Shown: positions 24,806 through 33,436 of the stretch, piece by piece
How positions within the stretch are numbered: position 1 is the stretch's first letter
Layout: each line of letters begins with the position of its first letter
Source of the DNA: Verrucomicrobiota bacterium
Lineage (GTDB): Bacteria > Verrucomicrobiota > Verrucomicrobiia > Chthoniobacterales > Terrimicrobiaceae
Assembly: GCA_017305195.1 (NCBI GenBank)
Contig: JAFKMU010000069.1
Coordinates: 1 to 40,585, forward strand
Direction: 5' to 3'
DNA length: 40,585 nt
Notes under the pieces: model-generated
The model's database searches: none
Told to the model about the DNA's origin: nothing
Seen by the model: only the letters and a program-made list of their open reading frames with translations
Translations under genes and position numbers: made by a program

Positions 24806-25873
24806 ATGGCGGTTCGTCGAGTTTCCCAGAAGAACGTGGCCGATGCGGCTGGTGTTCATGTGACGACGGTCTCGCTCGCGTTGAAGAACAGTCCTCGGCT
24901 CCCGCTGGAAACCCGGGAGAAAATCCAGCGCATCGCCCGCGAAATGGGCTATCAGCCCGATCCCATGCTCTCCGCCTTGACGATTTATCGGCGGAAAGTT
25001 CACAAACCGTATTTCCAGGGCACTCTCGCCTGGTTGGATAATACCAAGAATACCGCCAGTCCTGCCGCCCGGCTCCGATATCGGGATTACTGGGATGGCG
25101 CCGTTGAGCGATGCAACGAACTCGGGTACCAGATCGAGGAGTTTTCAACCTCCGAGATGTCGCTTTCCCGCATCTCCAAGATCCTGAAGGCGCGGGGCAT
25201 CTCCTGCATCCTCCTGCCGCCACAGCCCCGGCACCTCTCGCATATCAAGTTTGACTGGGAGAACTTCTGCGCGCTTTCCTTCGGCTTCAGCCTCGCGTTT
25301 CCGCGCCTTCATCTGGTGACCAATGCCCAGTACCGATCGGCCCGGCAGGCGGTGAGGGCCATTCGGTCGTATGGTTATCGGCGAATCGGGTTCACCTCGC
25401 TCCACGTGATCGAGATGCGAACGGACCAGAATTTTTCCTCCGGATACCTGGCCGAGCATCGCCTCGGACGGCGCGAGCCGTTGCCGATTTTTGAGTTCGA
25501 TGATGCGCAGAAGACGGTCAGGCGCACCTTCCTGAAGGATTTTGAAAAATGGTTCAAAACCTGGAAACCCGATGCGATCATCTCCCTGGACCACGAGGTG
25601 GCCAATGCCCTCCGGTCGCTCGAGATCGCTCCCTCGACCTGCGGCTACGCCTCGCTGCATCTCGACCAGGCCGGGTCCGGGGTGGCTGGCATCTATCAGA
25701 ATGACAAGATCGTCGGGAGGGCGGCGGTCGATTATCTCGTCGATATGTATAACCGCAACGAGCGCGGAGTACCCGTCGTGCCCTACCGCGTACTGGTAGA
25801 GGGCACCTGGGTCGACGGAGACACGCTTCCTCGCCGGGTCGTTCCGGCTTCCGGCATCCCGCCCCTCCTGTAG
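24806..25873 (+). CDS. LacI-family transcriptional regulator
   Basis: A 355-residue DNA-binding repressor or activator. The LacI helix-turn-helix is at about 6-28 (VSQKNVADAAGVHVTTVSLA), followed by the hinge helix region (TREKIQRIAREMGYQPDPML) and a periplasmic-binding-protein-like sensor domain to about 335. The sensor domain is somewhat unlike typical sugar sensors (IKFDWENFCALSFGFSLAFP), as is often the case in Verrucomicrobiota. Its place after the lyase and deacetylase genes suggests that it controls them in response to a breakdown product. The 3' end overlaps the convergent oxidoreductase gene by 91 bp. Confidence 0.93.
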   Translation: MAVRRVSQKNVADAAGVHVTTVSLALKNSPRLPLETREKIQRIAREMGYQPDPMLSALTIYRRKVHKPYFQGTLAWLDNTKNTASPAARLRYRDYWDGAVERCNELGYQIEEFSTSEMSLSRISKILKARGISCILLPPQPRHLSHIKFDWENFCALSFGFSLAFPRLHLVTNAQYRSARQAVRAIRSYGYRRIGFTSLHVIEMRTDQNFSSGYLAEHRLGRREPLPIFEFDDAQKTVRRTFLKDFEKWFKTWKPDAIISLDHEVANALRSLEIAPSTCGYASLHLDQAGSGVAGIYQNDKIVGRAAVDYLVDMYNRNERGVPVVPYRVLVEGTWVDGDTLPRRVVPASGIPPLL

Positions 25874-26880
25874 GGGGTTGTCAGTTCCAGGGCGAGCTGC
25901 CGGGCTGCTGTGGCTCCCGAGAGCCATGCGGACTCGATATTACCTCGTCCGAATGCGTCTCCGGCGAGATACAGCGGATCATCGTTCGGGAGCCTCCAGT
26001 AGGTGACGTCGTTCAGCGGCTGGGAAGCTCGGGCAAACCGCCAGCGGTGGACGTGCAGGAGGTCCGACCCGGCCAGGCTGGGGCAGATCTGTCCGGCGCG
26101 CGCCAGCATGAGCCGTCCTGCGGCGGACAGGTCGCCATCGAGATGAGCTGCGCTGAACCCGGCCGATGCATGCAGGACGACAAATCTCCGCGGGGGAGCA
26201 GGGGTCCGTTTGCTGAAATCCGCTCCCAACCAGGAAAGGGTGTCCTCTTCCTTTACCTGGATGCCTTTCCACTCCGGAGAGGGCCCTTGAAGCTCCACGA
26301 TGGCGGAAAGGCAGGGCTCGACCGGGATGAAATCGAGGGCAAAGCGGTTGGGTTCGTCGATGAAATCCTCCAGCAGTGCGCGGTTTTGCGGAAGGGGAAG
26401 GGTGGCAAGAACCGCCCGCGACCGGAGGGATGAGCCGTTGGCGCTGGTGGTGACGAAAGAGGAGCCGCTTTTCTCGACCGATACGACCGGATGCTCCCGC
26501 AGCACATCCCCTGGCAGGAAGCTAGCCTTGGCCAGAGCGGTCATGCCCTCGGGACAGGCGTAGCGTGCGTGAATCTCGTCTTCCCGGGGTGGCTGGAGCC
26601 TGCCGTCCTCATATCGGTGAATCCCTGCCGTCCACTCGGAGCAAATCCCAGCCACCTGCCAGCGGCGCACGGTTTCCGCAAACTCCCGGCTGCGAACGGT
26701 GAAAAATTGGGCGCCATGATCGACCGGGATGCCGTCGATCCGCCGTGTGGCGGCGCGACCGCCCACCCCCCGGCTTTTGTCCAGCACGACGAAACTCAAG
26801 CCTGCCGAACGCAGGGGGACCGCCGCCGCACTCGCAGCCAGCCCTGCTCCCAATATCACGACGTCGACATCCATTGTCAT
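25783..26880 (-). CDS. FAD-dependent amine-oxidase/renalase-like oxidoreductase
   Basis: A 365-residue flavoprotein. The N-terminal Rossmann motif VVILGAGLAASAAAVPLRSAG and the following DKSRGVGGRAATRR are typical of the renalase and amine-oxidase-like family. A C-terminal flavin motif LYLAGDAFGRGNIESAWLSG closes the fold. The substrate is unknown. ATG 26880 overlaps the stop of the preceding SRPBCC gene as ATGA, so translation of the two is coupled; upstream ATG 26910 is less likely. The last 30 residues (Arg/Ser/Thr-rich) have no family likeness and lie in the 91-bp overlap with the LacI gene. Confidence 0.87.
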   Translation of the reverse strand: MTMDVDVVILGAGLAASAAAVPLRSAGLSFVVLDKSRGVGGRAATRRIDGIPVDHGAQFFTVRSREFAETVRRWQVAGICSEWTAGIHRYEDGRLQPPREDEIHARYACPEGMTALAKASFLPGDVLREHPVVSVEKSGSSFVTTSANGSSLRSRAVLATLPLPQNRALLEDFIDEPNRFALDFIPVEPCLSAIVELQGPSPEWKGIQVKEEDTLSWLGADFSKRTPAPPRRFVVLHASAGFSAAHLDGDLSAAGRLMLARAGQICPSLAGSDLLHVHRWRFARASQPLNDVTYWRLPNDDPLYLAGDAFGRGNIESAWLSGATAARQLALELTTPYRRGGMPEAGTTRRGSVSPSTQVPSTSTR

Positions 26881-27350
26881 CGGGGAGCTGGAGGCGTGCT
26901 GAAGAGGCATCGGATCGCTGACTCGCGATAGTCAAAGATATGACGAAGTTGCATTTTGACAAAGGGAAGAGCGAGATTTCCCAGCAATCCGAAGGGGAGG
27001 CGATACCGGACTTCATCCCGCATCACCGTGGTGTCTCCCTCGGCGATGAACTCATGAAGGTGTGTCCAGCGGGCATACGGCCCGGTGACCTGCTCGTCGA
27101 TGAAACGGTGCGGAGGGCTCCATTCCGAGATGAGACTGCTCCAGCGAAGCGGGATGCCAAGGATACGCAACCGATACTCAATCATCAGGTTACGCCTCAT
27201 TTCCAAAGGCTGCGCGCTGGTGATCTGAAACCCCATGGAGGGAGGGGTGATGCGGGCGAGATTGCGGGCGTCGGCGAAAAACGGAAAGACCTCCGCCAGC
27301 GGCCGGGGAATGCGGGTTGTCCGTTCCAAGATATGATCGGAAGAATCCAT
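26877..27350 (-). CDS. SRPBCC (START-like) family protein
   Basis: A 157-residue protein of the helix-grip SRPBCC superfamily, which binds hydrophobic ligands. The pattern is typical: HILERTTRIPRPLAEVFPFFADARNLARITP at the start, LRWSSLISEWSPPHRFIDEQ in the middle and the final helix LVRYR...LPFVKMQLRHIFDYRESAI. ATG 27350 gives the standard length, whereas the frame remains open upstream without family likeness. It is translationally coupled to the flavoprotein gene. A joint role in metabolism of a lipid-like or pigment-like compound is possible, but nothing in the sequence decides it. Confidence 0.85.
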   Translation of the reverse strand: MDSSDHILERTTRIPRPLAEVFPFFADARNLARITPPSMGFQITSAQPLEMRRNLMIEYRLRILGIPLRWSSLISEWSPPHRFIDEQVTGPYARWTHLHEFIAEGDTTVMRDEVRYRLPFGLLGNLALPFVKMQLRHIFDYRESAIRCLFSTPPAPR

Positions 27351-27461
27351 CTCAAAATTCCATACGCCGCCCGCCGTTGCCGGGACGCGATTTCGCCTCA
27401 AAAACGACCTGTAATTCGGGTTTGCCTGTCGAGGGAAACACTGAGAGAATCCGCCGGACGT

Positions 27462-27734
27462 ATGGCAACCACCAAGAAACCCACGAAAGCAAATTCCGCC
27501 CTTGCAAAGCCCGTTCAGCCGGATGAAGTCCTCGCGAAGGTCGTCGGCTCGACGCCCCTTCCCCGTACGGAACTCACCAAGAAGATCTGGGATTACATCA
27601 AGAAGAACGGCCTGCAGGACGAGAAGAAGAAGACCCTCATCAATGCCGACGAAGCCCTCAAGGCAGTGTTTGGCGGCAAGAAGCAGGTCACGATGTTTGA
27701 GATGACCAAGCTGGTCAACGCTCACGTCAGCTAA
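27462..27734 (+). CDS. SWIB/MDM2-domain protein
   Basis: A 90-residue protein made of a Lys/Ala-rich N-terminal tail and one SWIB domain (about 20-88: LAKVVGSTPLPRTELTKKIW, then DYIKKNGLQDEKKKTLINAD, ending with VTMFEMTKLVNAHV). SWIB domains are known from eukaryotic chromatin-remodelling complexes. In bacteria they occur mainly as small stand-alone proteins in Chlamydiae, Verrucomicrobiota and some others, where they may bind DNA or topoisomerase. The ATG at 27462 is chosen because the domain and its basic tail begin there. It is followed by a strong terminator, so it is probably a single-gene unit. Confidence 0.93.
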   Translation: MATTKKPTKANSALAKPVQPDEVLAKVVGSTPLPRTELTKKIWDYIKKNGLQDEKKKTLINADEALKAVFGGKKQVTMFEMTKLVNAHVS

Positions 27735-27757
27735 AAACTCTCCCCTACAAATCTTGT

Positions 27758-27795
27758 AAAAAGCGGACGCAGGATTCCTGCGTCCGCTTTTTTTT
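27758..27795 (+). terminator. Intrinsic terminator after the SWIB gene
   Basis: A 16-bp perfect stem (27758-27773 with 27777-27792, core AGCGGACGCAGG/CCTGCGTCCGCT) with loop ATT is followed by a run of T. It begins 24 bp after the SWIB stop. The A-run on the other side means it could also work for minus-strand transcription. Confidence 0.92.
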
Positions 27796-27850
27796 GTGAT
27801 CGGAGGTAAAAATCCTTCATAGTCGGCGCGCAAACGGTTAAAGCGGCGGC

Positions 27851-29740
27851 GTGTCCGCCGTGTCTGAACAAAGAAAGCTGCCCTTGGCTCTTGCCGCGCT
27901 CGGCGTGGTCTTTGGAGACATCGGGACGAGTCCTCTTTATACGTTTGAAACCGCGCTTGATGCGGTGTCTCCTGTGAGCCGGGTGGAGGTGCTGGGTGTG
28001 GCCTCCCTCATCGTGTGGAGCCTGCTCCTCATCGTCACGTTGAAGTATGTCTTCCTGGTCATGCGGGCGGACTATCACAAGGAGGGCGGTGTCTTTGCCC
28101 TGCTGGCTTTGCTCCGGTCCAAGGACAGCCGCAGCGATACGCTCCGGCTGCCGTTTTACATCCTGCTGCTTCTCTTTGGCGCGGCGCTGCTCTTCGGCGA
28201 TGGCACCATCACCCCGGCCATCTCGGTCCTGAGCGCGCTGGAGGGTCTCGAGGCGGTCAACCCGGATTTCAAGCGGCTGGTTGTTCCCGCGACAGTGGCC
28301 ATCCTCCTGCTGCTTTTCTCCGTGCAGCGGCTTGGCACCGGGCGGCTGGGCTTTGTTTTTGGCTGGGTGATGCTCGCATGGTTCGTGACCATCGGGACGA
28401 TCGGGCTGTATTGGATCGTGCGCAATCCCGGGGTATTGGTGGCTCTCAATCCCCTGTACGCTCTGGGTGTCGTCCGGGAAGCGGGATGGCAGACCCTTAC
28501 GCTCATGGGAGCGGTGGTCCTCGCGGTCACAGGGGTGGAGGCGCTTTACGCGGACATGGGGCACTTCAGCCGCAAGGCGATCTCGCTGGCCTGGCATGGG
28601 GTCGCGCTGCCCGGGCTGCTTCTCAACTATCTTGGGCAGGCATCGCTCGCCATGGAGCGTCCCGAGTATTTCCAGACAAACAACCCGTTTTTCCTCATGG
28701 TGGCCCAGGGATGGCCGACAGCCTTGCTCGTCGCTCTCGCGACCGTGGCGACCGTGGTCGCCTCCCAGGCGCTCATTTCCGGCGTCTTTTCGCTCACGGC
28801 CCAGGCCCAGGAGCTGAGTTTCATCCCCAAGTTCCTCATCATGCACACCAGCCGCGAGGAGCGCGGCCAGGTCTATGTCCCGTCGACGAACTGGCTGCTG
28901 GGACTGACCTGCATCCTGCTGGTCCTGACCTTTCGCTCCAGTGACAACCTCGCCGCGGCCTATGGCCTCGCCGTGGTGGGCACGATGGTCATCACCACCA
29001 TCTCGCTTTTTCTGGTGATGCGCCGCTGCTGGCACTGGCCCCTTGCCCGTGCTCTCGCGATCATGATTGTCCTTCTCGTTGTCGAGATCCCGTTCCTGAT
29101 CTCCTGCCTGACCAAGTTTCCCAATGGCGGCTACTTTCCCGTCGTTGTCGCCTGTATTCTTTTGGCTGCCATGCTGACGTGGCATCGCGGCCGGGCCATC
29201 ATTCTCAATCATATGCGCTCCAGCCGGGGATCGGTGCTGGAGCTGGCCAGCGTCCTCGATGCCGAGCCGGGGTGTCACGGCCAGATAGTCTTCATCACCT
29301 CCAATCGCCAGCCGCGCTACGCCGCCGCGCGGGCTTTTGAAATGCTGCGCCGCGGAGGAACCCTGCGCGGGCAGGTCGTGCTCCTGAGCCTGGTGAACGC
29401 GATGGAGAGCGACGTCGACATGCCGCGATGCGTCGAGGTCCACCGCATCAGCGACAAGCTTTGGCATGTCGTCGCCATGCACGGCTACATGCAGGAGCCT
29501 CATGCTCCCGAGATCATGGCGAGGGCGCATGAGTTGAGCAACGGCGAGATCGCCCTGGTCGGCTCCGACACGTTTTACGTCCTCGGGCGGGAGCTCATTG
29601 TCGAGTACGTCGGCAATCGTCTGGCCAGATGGAGGAGGGCGCTTTTCGGCTTCCTCAGCCGCAACGTAAGTTACGCCCCCGACTACTTTTACATCCCTCA
29701 CGAGCAGATCGTGGAGTTCACCTGGATGATGCGCGCGTGA
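27851..29740 (+). CDS. kup: Kup-type potassium uptake transporter
   Basis: A 629-residue inner-membrane potassium/proton symporter of the KUP/HAK/KT family. The N-terminal signature LGVVFGDIGTSPLYTFETA is intact. About twelve transmembrane helices are visible, including the conserved LLFGDGTITPAISVLSALEG and ALYADMGHFSR regions, followed by a cytoplasmic C-terminal domain from about residue 455. Length is normal for the family. The start is GTG 27851; GTG 27860 is also possible. The gene is 53 bp upstream of ppk2 in the same direction. Confidence 0.96.
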   Translation: MSAVSEQRKLPLALAALGVVFGDIGTSPLYTFETALDAVSPVSRVEVLGVASLIVWSLLLIVTLKYVFLVMRADYHKEGGVFALLALLRSKDSRSDTLRLPFYILLLLFGAALLFGDGTITPAISVLSALEGLEAVNPDFKRLVVPATVAILLLLFSVQRLGTGRLGFVFGWVMLAWFVTIGTIGLYWIVRNPGVLVALNPLYALGVVREAGWQTLTLMGAVVLAVTGVEALYADMGHFSRKAISLAWHGVALPGLLLNYLGQASLAMERPEYFQTNNPFFLMVAQGWPTALLVALATVATVVASQALISGVFSLTAQAQELSFIPKFLIMHTSREERGQVYVPSTNWLLGLTCILLVLTFRSSDNLAAAYGLAVVGTMVITTISLFLVMRRCWHWPLARALAIMIVLLVVEIPFLISCLTKFPNGGYFPVVVACILLAAMLTWHRGRAIILNHMRSSRGSVLELASVLDAEPGCHGQIVFITSNRQPRYAAARAFEMLRRGGTLRGQVVLLSLVNAMESDVDMPRCVEVHRISDKLWHVVAMHGYMQEPHAPEIMARAHELSNGEIALVGSDTFYVLGRELIVEYVGNRLARWRRALFGFLSRNVSYAPDYFYIPHEQIVEFTWMMRA

Positions 29741-29793
29741 AGAGGGTGCTTTCCTTTTTTACTCTCAACCGATAATTCCCCGGAGCACCAGCC

Positions 29794-30522
29794 ATGGCGA
29801 AAGATCGCATCAAACTCGACGACCTCGACCAGTCCTGTTCCCTCGAGCAGGATGACTACAAGAAGCAACTGAAGAAGTACCAGCTCGAGTTGCTCAATAT
29901 GCAACTGCTTCTGCGCGAGCAGAAGAAGAACGTCGTCATCGTCATGGAAGGCCCCGACGCGGCGGGCAAGGGCGGCGCGATCAAGCGTGTCGTCGAGCGC
30001 CTCGATCCCCGTCTGTGTCGCGTCTACTCGGTCGTCAAGCCGACGCCAGAGGAGTACCAGCACCACTACATGTGGCGATTCTGGAACAAGCTCCCGCCCT
30101 ACGGCCAGCTCGCCATCTTTGACCGCTCATGGTACGGGCGCGTCCTCGTCGAGCGGGTCGAGAAGTTCTGCACCGAGGCGGAGTGGAAGCGCGCTTACGG
30201 CGAGATCAATGAGTTCGAGCGGCAGCTCACCGATGACGGGTCGATCGTCATGAAATTTTACCTTCACATCTCCAAGGACGAGCAGCTCGACCGCTTCAAG
30301 CGCCGCGAGGCCGACCCCTACAAGCACTGGAAGATCAGTGATGAGGACTGGCGCAACCGTCGGCACTGGAGCGATCACAACGCGGCGGCGGAGGACATGT
30401 TTGAAAAGACCTCCACGCCCAACGCGCCGTGGATCGTCATCCCGGCCAACTACAAGTGGTACGCCCGCGTCAAGGTGGTCAAGAACGTGGCGGAGACCCT
30501 CAAGGCTTCGCTCAAGCTGTAG
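29794..30522 (+). CDS. ppk2: Polyphosphate kinase 2 (PPK2 family)
   Basis: A 242-residue kinase that transfers phosphate between polyphosphate and nucleotides. Walker A is GPDAAGKGG at 53-61, Walker B is FDRSWYGR with Asp110, and the lid region RFKRREADPYKHWK is present; all are diagnostic of PPK2. The single-domain length fits class I or class III enzymes. Which nucleotide is preferred cannot be told. It follows kup at 53 bp and may share its transcript. There is no ppk1 in the window. Confidence 0.95.
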   Translation: MAKDRIKLDDLDQSCSLEQDDYKKQLKKYQLELLNMQLLLREQKKNVVIVMEGPDAAGKGGAIKRVVERLDPRLCRVYSVVKPTPEEYQHHYMWRFWNKLPPYGQLAIFDRSWYGRVLVERVEKFCTEAEWKRAYGEINEFERQLTDDGSIVMKFYLHISKDEQLDRFKRREADPYKHWKISDEDWRNRRHWSDHNAAAEDMFEKTSTPNAPWIVIPANYKWYARVKVVKNVAETLKASLKL

Positions 30523-30537
30523 GCTGCCCGGGGGATA

Positions 30538-31137
30538 TCAGGCGTCGATCCGCGAAAGGTCGACCTGGACGTACCGGATGCCGCTGGTGGCCAGGGCCGT
30601 GTCGATGATCGTCGCCACGGTCGAGGCGTTCATATTCTGGTTGAGCCGGAGATACGCGCCGGAATCCCGTACCGTGGCTCCAGAGCACACCGACTCGGGG
30701 AGGTTGGGGATGGATTTCAGCTTGGACCGGAGACGGTTCAGGACGATGGCCTCCTCAAAAAGCGAGGCGCTCGGCTCCTTCTTGCCTTTTCCCGGCCTGG
30801 CAAAAACCAGCACGCCGCGACCGGATTCCGCGAGTTCGCCGTTTCGCACGAGAGAAACGATCTGCTCCTGACGCGCGTCTCTTGCGGGCGGTACGTAAGA
30901 AGATCCCTTGGGGTTGGCGGGCGGAATCACGGCTGGCTGGTCGCCGGAGCCGTAGTTGCGGGCAGTTTCATCCGTGGTCGTGGCGCTGGCCAGGGAGGCG
31001 GGATGCACGTGAGCGACCGCCGCCGCAGCCGGAGCGGAAGGAGGCGGGGGCGGTTTTGTGGAACATCCCGTAAAAATTGCGGCTACCGCCAACACTGGGG
31101 CCGATATCTTCCAACCGGCTTCGAACCCGACTCTCAT
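30538..31137 (-). CDS. Lipoprotein of unknown function
   Basis: About 199 residues from ATG 31137 (ATG 31146 and 31155 are alternatives). The signal peptide ends in a lipobox FTGC, followed by a Pro/Ala-rich spacer (STKPPPPPSAPAAAAVAHVH). The C-terminal part (about 95-199) is globular: LVRNGELAESGRGVLVFARP, then NMNASTVATIIDTALATSGI and a short beta strand IRYVQVDLSRID at the end. No known domain is recognised. It is convergent with ppk2 (15 bp between stops) and divergent from nuoB. Confidence 0.8.
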   Translation of the reverse strand: MRVGFEAGWKISAPVLAVAAIFTGCSTKPPPPPSAPAAAAVAHVHPASLASATTTDETARNYGSGDQPAVIPPANPKGSSYVPPARDARQEQIVSLVRNGELAESGRGVLVFARPGKGKKEPSASLFEEAIVLNRLRSKLKSIPNLPESVCSGATVRDSGAYLRLNQNMNASTVATIIDTALATSGIRYVQVDLSRIDA

Positions 31138-31239
31138 TTCCTGCATGGGTGACATGAAACCGCAGAAAAAACAAGCGAGGGCGGGGACAATCGCAACTTT
31201 GCGCTTGCCGCTCGCGCTGTTAAAAATAGCTTCACAAGC

Positions 31240-31761
31240 ATGAGCCAGAACAACCCCGTCGCCTACGACTCGAAGATCGAGGGCAACGTGATTTTCACCA
31301 AATTGGATGCCGCCATCAATTGGATGCGTGGTAACTCGCTCTGGCCGATGCCCATGGGACTGGCCTGCTGCGCCATCGAGCTGATGGCCGCCTCGTCCTC
31401 GCGCTTTGATATCTCCCGGTTCGGAGCGGAAGTGATGCGGTTTTCGCCCCGTCAGAGTGACGTGATGGTCGTCGCTGGCACGGTAACCTACAAGATGGCC
31501 CTCGCAGTCCAGCGCATCTGGGAGCAGATGCCTGAGCCGAAGTGGTGCATCGCCATGGGCGCCTGCGCCTCCAGCGGCGGCATGTACCGCAGCTACGCTG
31601 TGCTCCAGGGCATTGATAACCTTATCCCGGTGGACGTTTACATTTCCGGGTGTCCTCCCCGGCCCGAGGCCCTGCTCGACGGCCTGATGAAGCTTCAGAA
31701 GAAAATTATGACAGAAACGGCTATCAAGGATCAGAAACGCGCTCTGCTGGAGACCGTATGA
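31240..31761 (+). CDS. nuoB: NADH-quinone oxidoreductase subunit B
   Basis: A 173-residue subunit of complex I that carries the N2 iron-sulfur cluster at the end of the electron wire near the quinone site. The four ligands are visible: the Cys43-Cys44 pair (GLACCAIE), Cys109 (MGACASSGG) and Cys138 (SGCPPRPEALL). The stop codon overlaps the nuoC start as ATGA. The usual nuoA upstream is absent: the gene is preceded by an 84-102-bp divergent promoter region. A possible promoter is TTGCGC (31199-31204) with an A/T-rich box near 31220. Confidence 0.97.
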   Translation: MSQNNPVAYDSKIEGNVIFTKLDAAINWMRGNSLWPMPMGLACCAIELMAASSSRFDISRFGAEVMRFSPRQSDVMVVAGTVTYKMALAVQRIWEQMPEPKWCIAMGACASSGGMYRSYAVLQGIDNLIPVDVYISGCPPRPEALLDGLMKLQKKIMTETAIKDQKRALLETV

Positions 31762-32369
31762 GTGCGCAGGATCCCGCCAACTCCTTCCGCGACAAATTTG
31801 CCGCCTCGATCCTCTCGGAAACGGATTTCCGGGGCGAAAAGACCTTTTTGATCAAGGTCGAGGCTCTGCACGACGCGGCCAGATATTTGAAGGACGAACA
31901 GGGTTTCGACTACCTGATCGATATTTCCAGCCTCGACCATTTCGGCGACTCGCCGCGATTTGAGGTGGTGTATGAGCTTTGCAATCTTGGCAAGGGCTCT
32001 CACATTCGTCTCAAGGCCGCGCTGGCCAGTGATGAGGAGCCAGTGGCTCCCACTGTCGTCGACCTGTGGCCGACGGCCGACTGGCATGAGCGCGAGGTCT
32101 ACGATATGATGGGGATCAAGTTCGACGGGCATCCCAACCTGACCCGCATTCTCATGTGGGAGGGATATCCCTACCATCCCCTGCGCAAGGACTTCCCCCT
32201 TCAAGGCAAACCCAGTGAAACTGAAGAAGTGGCGTTTACCCATGTGGCGCCGCTGGCTGGCGGACCGTTCGTGACTGTTCCGACATCGGGCAACACCCAG
32301 GTACGCGAGCCCCGCGCCCGCCGCGCAGGCGACGAGCCGGTTCACGAGAAATTCATCGCCGAACCTTGA
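31758..32369 (+). CDS. nuoC: NADH-quinone oxidoreductase subunit C
   Basis: A 203-residue 30-kDa-type subunit of the complex I peripheral arm. Family features are FDYLIDISSLDHFG, PTVVDLWPTADWHEREVYDMMGI and the signature WEGYPYHPLRKDFPLQGKP. The ATG at 31758 overlaps the nuoB stop, so the two are translationally coupled. The C-terminal 45 residues (Thr/Arg-rich, ending HEKFIAEP) extend past the conserved core. nuoD, normally next, is absent; the following gene is for RNase D and begins in the nuoC stop. Confidence 0.96.
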   Translation: MSAQDPANSFRDKFAASILSETDFRGEKTFLIKVEALHDAARYLKDEQGFDYLIDISSLDHFGDSPRFEVVYELCNLGKGSHIRLKAALASDEEPVAPTVVDLWPTADWHEREVYDMMGIKFDGHPNLTRILMWEGYPYHPLRKDFPLQGKPSETEEVAFTHVAPLAGGPFVTVPTSGNTQVREPRARRAGDEPVHEKFIAEP

Positions 32370-33436
32370 TCTCAGATCCATCGGGACTTCAGGCGCTGAT
32401 CGATCGCCTTGCGCCCCTCCCGCAGATCGCCGTCGATACTGAGGCGGACAGTCTGCACAGCTACTTTGAGAAGCTGTGCCTCATCCAGATCAGCGCGGAC
32501 AATGAGGACTTCCTCGTCGATCCGCTTGCCGGGTTTTCGCTCCAGCCTCTCTACGATGCTCTGGCGCCGAAGCGGCTGATCTTTCACGGGGCGGACTACG
32601 ATATGCGGCTCCTGCACCGATACGGCCAGTTTGGCGCGACGGATATCTTTGACACGATGATTGCCTCGCGCCTCTGTGGGTATCGCGAGCTCGGTCTCGC
32701 CGCCCTGGTCGCGAAGCATTTCGACGTGAAGCTCTCCAAGGCCTCGCAAAAGGCCAACTGGGCGATCCGCCCACTCTCCAAGCAGATGCTGGAGTACGCG
32801 GTCAATGATACCAAGTATCTTCTCACGCTCGCCCAGATCCTGGAGGCGGAGCTGCATCGCCTGGAGCGCTGGGATTGGTTCGTGGAATCGCGGGATCGCA
32901 TGATGGCCTCAGCCCGGGAACCGCGCGAGCGCGATGAGAACTCCGCCTGGCGCATCTCCGGCAGCGCGACCCTGAGCCCGCAGGCGCAATCCGTCCTGCG
33001 CGTGCTGTGGTACTGGCGCGATGGCGAGGCAAAGTCCTGGGACCGGCCGCCCTTTCACGTGATGAGCAACGACGATCTCGTCCGCATCGCGGAAAAGGCG
33101 GTGATCGGAGAGCCTTTCTCGACGCCGCGCATGAGCAGCCGCCGCCGGAAGAGCTTTGAGGTCGTCCTCGCGCTCGCCCTGCACATTCCCGAAAACGAGT
33201 GGCCCGTACCGCCCAAGACCCGCCGCCGTCGTCCGACGCGCGAGCAGACCGAGCGGTTTGAAAGCCTGCGCCGCACCCGCGACAAGGTGGCCGCCGAGAT
33301 CGGCCTCGATCCCTCGATCGTGGCCCCCCGGGGAGCACTGGAGGCCGCTTCGCTCGATCTGAATACGCACGTTCTCATGAACTGGCAGCGCCGCTTGCTC
33401 GGCCTCGAACCGCATCAGCCTGCCGCTAATGCCTGA
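32366..33436 (+). CDS. rnd: Ribonuclease D
   Basis: A 356-residue 3'-5' exoribonuclease of the DEDDy class that trims tRNA precursors. Catalytic residues are Asp24 and Glu26 (VDTEADS), Asp77 or Asp79 (HGADYDMRL), and Tyr144 with Asp148 (YAVNDTKYLL). An HRDC-like helical domain follows at about 205-285 (SPQAQSVLRVLWYWRDGEAK). The start is TTG 32366, which overlaps the nuoC stop as TTGA; translation is probably coupled. The end overlaps nadC by 8 bp. Confidence 0.94.
   Translation: MISDPSGLQALIDRLAPLPQIAVDTEADSLHSYFEKLCLIQISADNEDFLVDPLAGFSLQPLYDALAPKRLIFHGADYDMRLLHRYGQFGATDIFDTMIASRLCGYRELGLAALVAKHFDVKLSKASQKANWAIRPLSKQMLEYAVNDTKYLLTLAQILEAELHRLERWDWFVESRDRMMASAREPRERDENSAWRISGSATLSPQAQSVLRVLWYWRDGEAKSWDRPPFHVMSNDDLVRIAEKAVIGEPFSTPRMSSRRRKSFEVVLALALHIPENEWPVPPKTRRRRPTREQTERFESLRRTRDKVAAEIGLDPSIVAPRGALEAASLDLNTHVLMNWQRRLLGLEPHQPAANA

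Noticed and set aside
27731..29701. 656-codon minus-strand frame opposite kup
   Set aside because: His/Asp/Arg-rich shadow frame; kup is intact on the plus strand.
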